Below are positions 61,201-64,000 of a DNA stretch of 64,000 bases, piece after piece; position 1 is the stretch's first letter; every line of letters begins with the position of its first letter. Under the pieces are notes generated by a model. The model made no database searches and was not told the DNA's origin. It saw only the letters and a program-made list of their open reading frames with translations. Origin of the DNA: Ciona savignyi (lineage: Eukaryota > Chordata > Ascidiacea > Phlebobranchia > Cionidae); NCBI GenBank assembly GCA_000149265.1, contig CH003213.1:297090-361089 (forward strand), given 5' to 3'. A program made the translations under genes and the position numbers.

Positions 61201-64000
61201 ACCACATGACGTTTTCCCATCTCTGCGAAGCATGAGTGGGCTACTCTATATCATATTTCGCCCCTGAATGTGTTTCACCAAAACAATTTTCGTTGCAGGC
61301 TCAGGTAACTGGCAAAACAACAACATATTCGGCAGCGTGTCGACTCTCACCTTCCAAGATTACAAGAACGCGGCGTACATGGACCTGAATGTGAGTTTGA
61401 ATCCATCCGTCGCTGTTAATTGAGTTGATGCATCCCACAGGCATCGAACGTAATGATGTGGCACGTGAGGAACCAAACTCCCCTACAACGCCTGAGCAAA
61501 GTGGCGAAGTTCAAATACTTCACCAACAACAACTTTCTTCGCCGCTATGGAAAAACTTTGCGCAATTTGTACAGTGATTTTGCACCAATAAAACCTGCAG
61601 GTTGATATTGTTTGATTGAAAATAGTTAACACATATAATGTCGCACATGGTTTAAATGTACTCTTGCCCCCGCAGTAAAAGGTATCAACCCGTTGATAAG
61701 CGCCCTCAATGCCAGCTCTTCCAATATCACGTCCTTGGTTGACAACTGGTACAGTTATAACTACGACCGCCGCAACGATAGAAGAATCAATGACGGTGGA
61801 CGCGACATGTATGACGGGGGGAATATGGTTTGTGCTTGAGCCCTATATAATCCCACGTGACAAGCTTATATTGCAGGTATCATACCGCGTGACTGGAGGT
61901 AACTTTACAAACATTTTCTACAACCGGGATTACTTGTGAGTATAATAGCACAGGTATATATTGCGAATATTTACCACTGTGCTTTCAGCTTGTACAATCA
62001 CGAAACGGAAATTACAGCATCTTCTATTTACCCGTTCATAGCTGTGGCTTGGATCGGCAACTCTAAGCGAAATCTTGAGGGACTTGACTTTAGGGTTAGT
62101 TGCCATCTTGGGTTAAAGGCATTCATCAATAATTGTGACTTTAAAGGTAACGTCGAACTATGGGGCGGACGGACGGGGATCCCAAACTACCTACACCACA
62201 CAGACATTGAATGTAGCAGGCATGACAGCCAAGTTTCGTGCATACAATGTGTTCGGTGCGGGCCGCGATCCCACCATCTGTGAGGTTTACTTCTACATCG
62301 GCAGCCGAAGGGTAAGCTCAACACTACGTACCGTTGGCCGCGTTTTATAAGACTAAACTCTAAACTAAGAAGAAACATTTTACTCATAGGAAATATGTTT
62401 GCGATGGTGTTGTGTTTAGGGAAAATGTTAGATTTAGTGCTGGGTTTAAGATACGCGTTGTGATTACAGGACTGAGTTGCTATAAGAGATAGGGATAGTG
62501 ATAGATTAAAATGAGCAGTAGGGTAAGTTCTGTGGTTGAGATTAATGGTGGGGCAAGTTTTTTTTATTCCCTTTTACCAAGCTTTGAATTGTCACAATAA
62601 TTATGTCTTTCATAGAATTGGAACTCACGGTTTCCGACGGCCTTGTCGGTCAGTCACTGGTCCAGCGGGACAAGCTCTGCATCTAACATTGTGGGTGTGG
62701 TCGGGTGGCCTCAGAATATTTTGTTCGGTTACGTACTTCTGTCCAGGTATATAACTTTAACAATCAGCTAGTGTTGAGGTTATGGTAATTATTTTGTAGA
62801 TCCGATAGCAGAGCAGTTACTGTCCATCAAGTTTCCAACGTATTAATGGAATACATGAAAATAGCAGGTACGTCATTTTAACTTTTGTATTACGTAAAAA
62901 AAGCAACATGTACAATATTTTTTTTGCTCCATATCATACACGTGTTCCTATGTGAACTGATCGATATTGGAGCCCAGCTCACGGAAATGCATCAACGAAA
63001 GTCTATAGCGCTCTGCTTTTCTCCACAATTCAATTTGGGAGTTGCTATTATCCATACTTTTGCTCATATTATGTAAATACACTGACTATAACAAAAGACA
63101 ACATGTGTCAAACTGACCTTAACAATGTTTTACTAATATGCCAGAAACATTGTTCTAAGAACGGCCATGTACGAATAGTAAGCGGGCCCGCCACATTTGA
63201 CATTAGGTTCAACAAACACGGGTTCGAATCCTGATCAGACATAATTAATTACTGTTTTTAAGCATCGTTCCGCTTCGTTTTACCGAACACACCCGTTGTG
63301 ACGAGGGCATCCTTCATCCGGGGAAACCCCGCGCTACTCAACGCCACCATACCATATATGGAACGGCGAAACGTGGACTTTGGTTATATCCAGTTTCGCG
63401 CTTTCAACACCTACGGATTTCCGAACGCTTTGTGTCCTGGTTTCAAGTGAGTCCGAACCTTAGTTTTACAGAATGATCATCCCAGACGAATATATAATAT
63501 AGGGGTGATTTTAAGCACCAATGGGCTCGACGGTAAGGCCGTTTTGTTGTGTAGAAATCACTACTTGAATTAGCCTAACCATTCGACCACACAACCGTTC
63601 AAGGGGTAATATGTGCAATCGTAAGAATACCTCGCTCCCACTGTCGAATTAACTAGACTATTGAAATGTGTTGACGACGTTTTTACTGTTTTAATTCAAC
63701 CCATTAATCCACTGGGTTATAGCGATTTTCGCAATAATCCTTGGTAATTAACTATCCTGCGGCTGCATCCGAGTCCAAAATCGTTCGGACCATCTTAACC
63801 TCTCAGCTAACCTCGCAAACGAAGCTTCTATCACGTGATATTTGTTCCAGAACCAACAGCTCAAACCCTGAGAGACTCTGCGTGGGCGGGGTGAGCACTT
63901 ACAGTCGGGTTAGTTCGCAATGCGGGGATTATGCAGGTAACGTCATGCGAGTGCTGCCTTAGGTGAGATAGTAAGTAACCTTATCTTCCAGGTTGGTCTC
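58288..64000 (+). CDS. Intelectin-like gene D with inserted cassette, 3' end off the window
   Basis: Sixteen exons are visible, the last cut by the edge: 58288-58309, 58362-58483, 58546-58606, 59574-59680, 60145-60280, 61299-61390, 61441-61600, 61676-61827, 61877-61935, 61989-62094, 62147-62311, 62616-62746, 62800-62867, 63263-63446, 63851-63936 and 63992 onward. About 550 residues lie before the last exon. Exon boundaries and lengths match gene C except exons 3, 8 and 15. It starts MKIFTNQ, then a transmembrane helix (FGVMLAFIALIVTIVS). The lectin part has [30 protein letters not shown] and ASFIRGNPALLNATIPYMER. The cassette (exons 8-13, 227 codons) has GGRDMYDGGN, YPFIAVAWIGNSKRNLEG and TICEVYFYIGSRR. 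The CVGG-CGDYA loop is short. It is probably transcribed divergently from C. All visible exons are open. Confidence 0.85.
58669..59215 (+). repeat. 23-bp minisatellite in intelectin D intron 3
   Basis: About 23 copies of GTCGTCCGTAATGCGCTTGTAAA with variants (GTATT, GTAAT, CGCGTTTTTAAT ends). It is absent from the matching intron of gene C, so it arose or expanded after the duplication. The unit lacks stop codons in all minus-strand frames and so creates long false reading frames there. Confidence 0.9.
59790..59970 (+). repeat. SINE family 1, degenerate, intelectin D intron 4
   Basis: It keeps TTACTAGCTAGTCGGCCGTG, AAGACACTTAACCAACATCG and a weak 3' half to about 59970. Confidence 0.5.

Overview
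The window looks like nuclear DNA of a tunicate, most likely a solitary ascidian of the Ciona type. It is about 60-65% A+T and dense with genes that have many short GT-AG introns (often 50-100 bp). Animal-only genes are present, and tRNA-derived SINEs and small DNA-transposon remnants are scattered through the introns. No prokaryotic or viral gene set is visible. The species is inferred, not shown. All gene models below were spliced by eye from reading frame, splice-site consensus and recalled family sequences. For every model complete within the window the exon lengths add up to a multiple of three.

Left half (1-36352): four conserved single-copy genes, all on the + strand. SNX17 (473-7211) is a PX-FERM endosomal recycling adaptor whose first exon lies off the left edge. 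WEE1 (10481-13939) is the CDK inhibitory kinase, with two E2F-like sites and a CCAAT box upstream. ANKFY1/Rabankyrin-5 (14428-28687) has a BTB domain, ankyrin repeats and a FYVE finger in 24 coding exons. TYW1 (29999-36352) is the flavodoxin/radical-SAM wybutosine enzyme. Between SNX17 and WEE1 lie a MULE-like element and a small unassigned set of exons rich in tyrosine motifs.

Right half (36353-64000): a cluster of four intelectin-like (X-lectin, fibrinogen-related) genes. A (36915-39714, +) has a plain intelectin domain. B (40389-45924, +), C (47152-52533, -) and D (58288 to beyond 64000, +) carry a six-exon (five in B) cassette of about 225-231 residues spliced into the middle of the intelectin domain, bounded by phase-1 introns. 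All four begin with a short cytoplasmic stretch and a single transmembrane segment, so they are predicted type II membrane lectins rather than secreted ones. C and D are inverted copies of each other, exon for exon, around a spacer of about 5.4 kb with no recognised gene.

The conserved genes have known independent cellular roles (endosomal trafficking, cell cycle, tRNA modification) and nothing suggests they act together. The intelectin cluster is the accessory, fast-changing part. It shows a nested domain of unknown function, loops of variable length, loss of a calcium/ligand histidine, recent inverted duplication, and a tract of strong divergence beside tracts of near identity. This is the best candidate for an undescribed recognition system.
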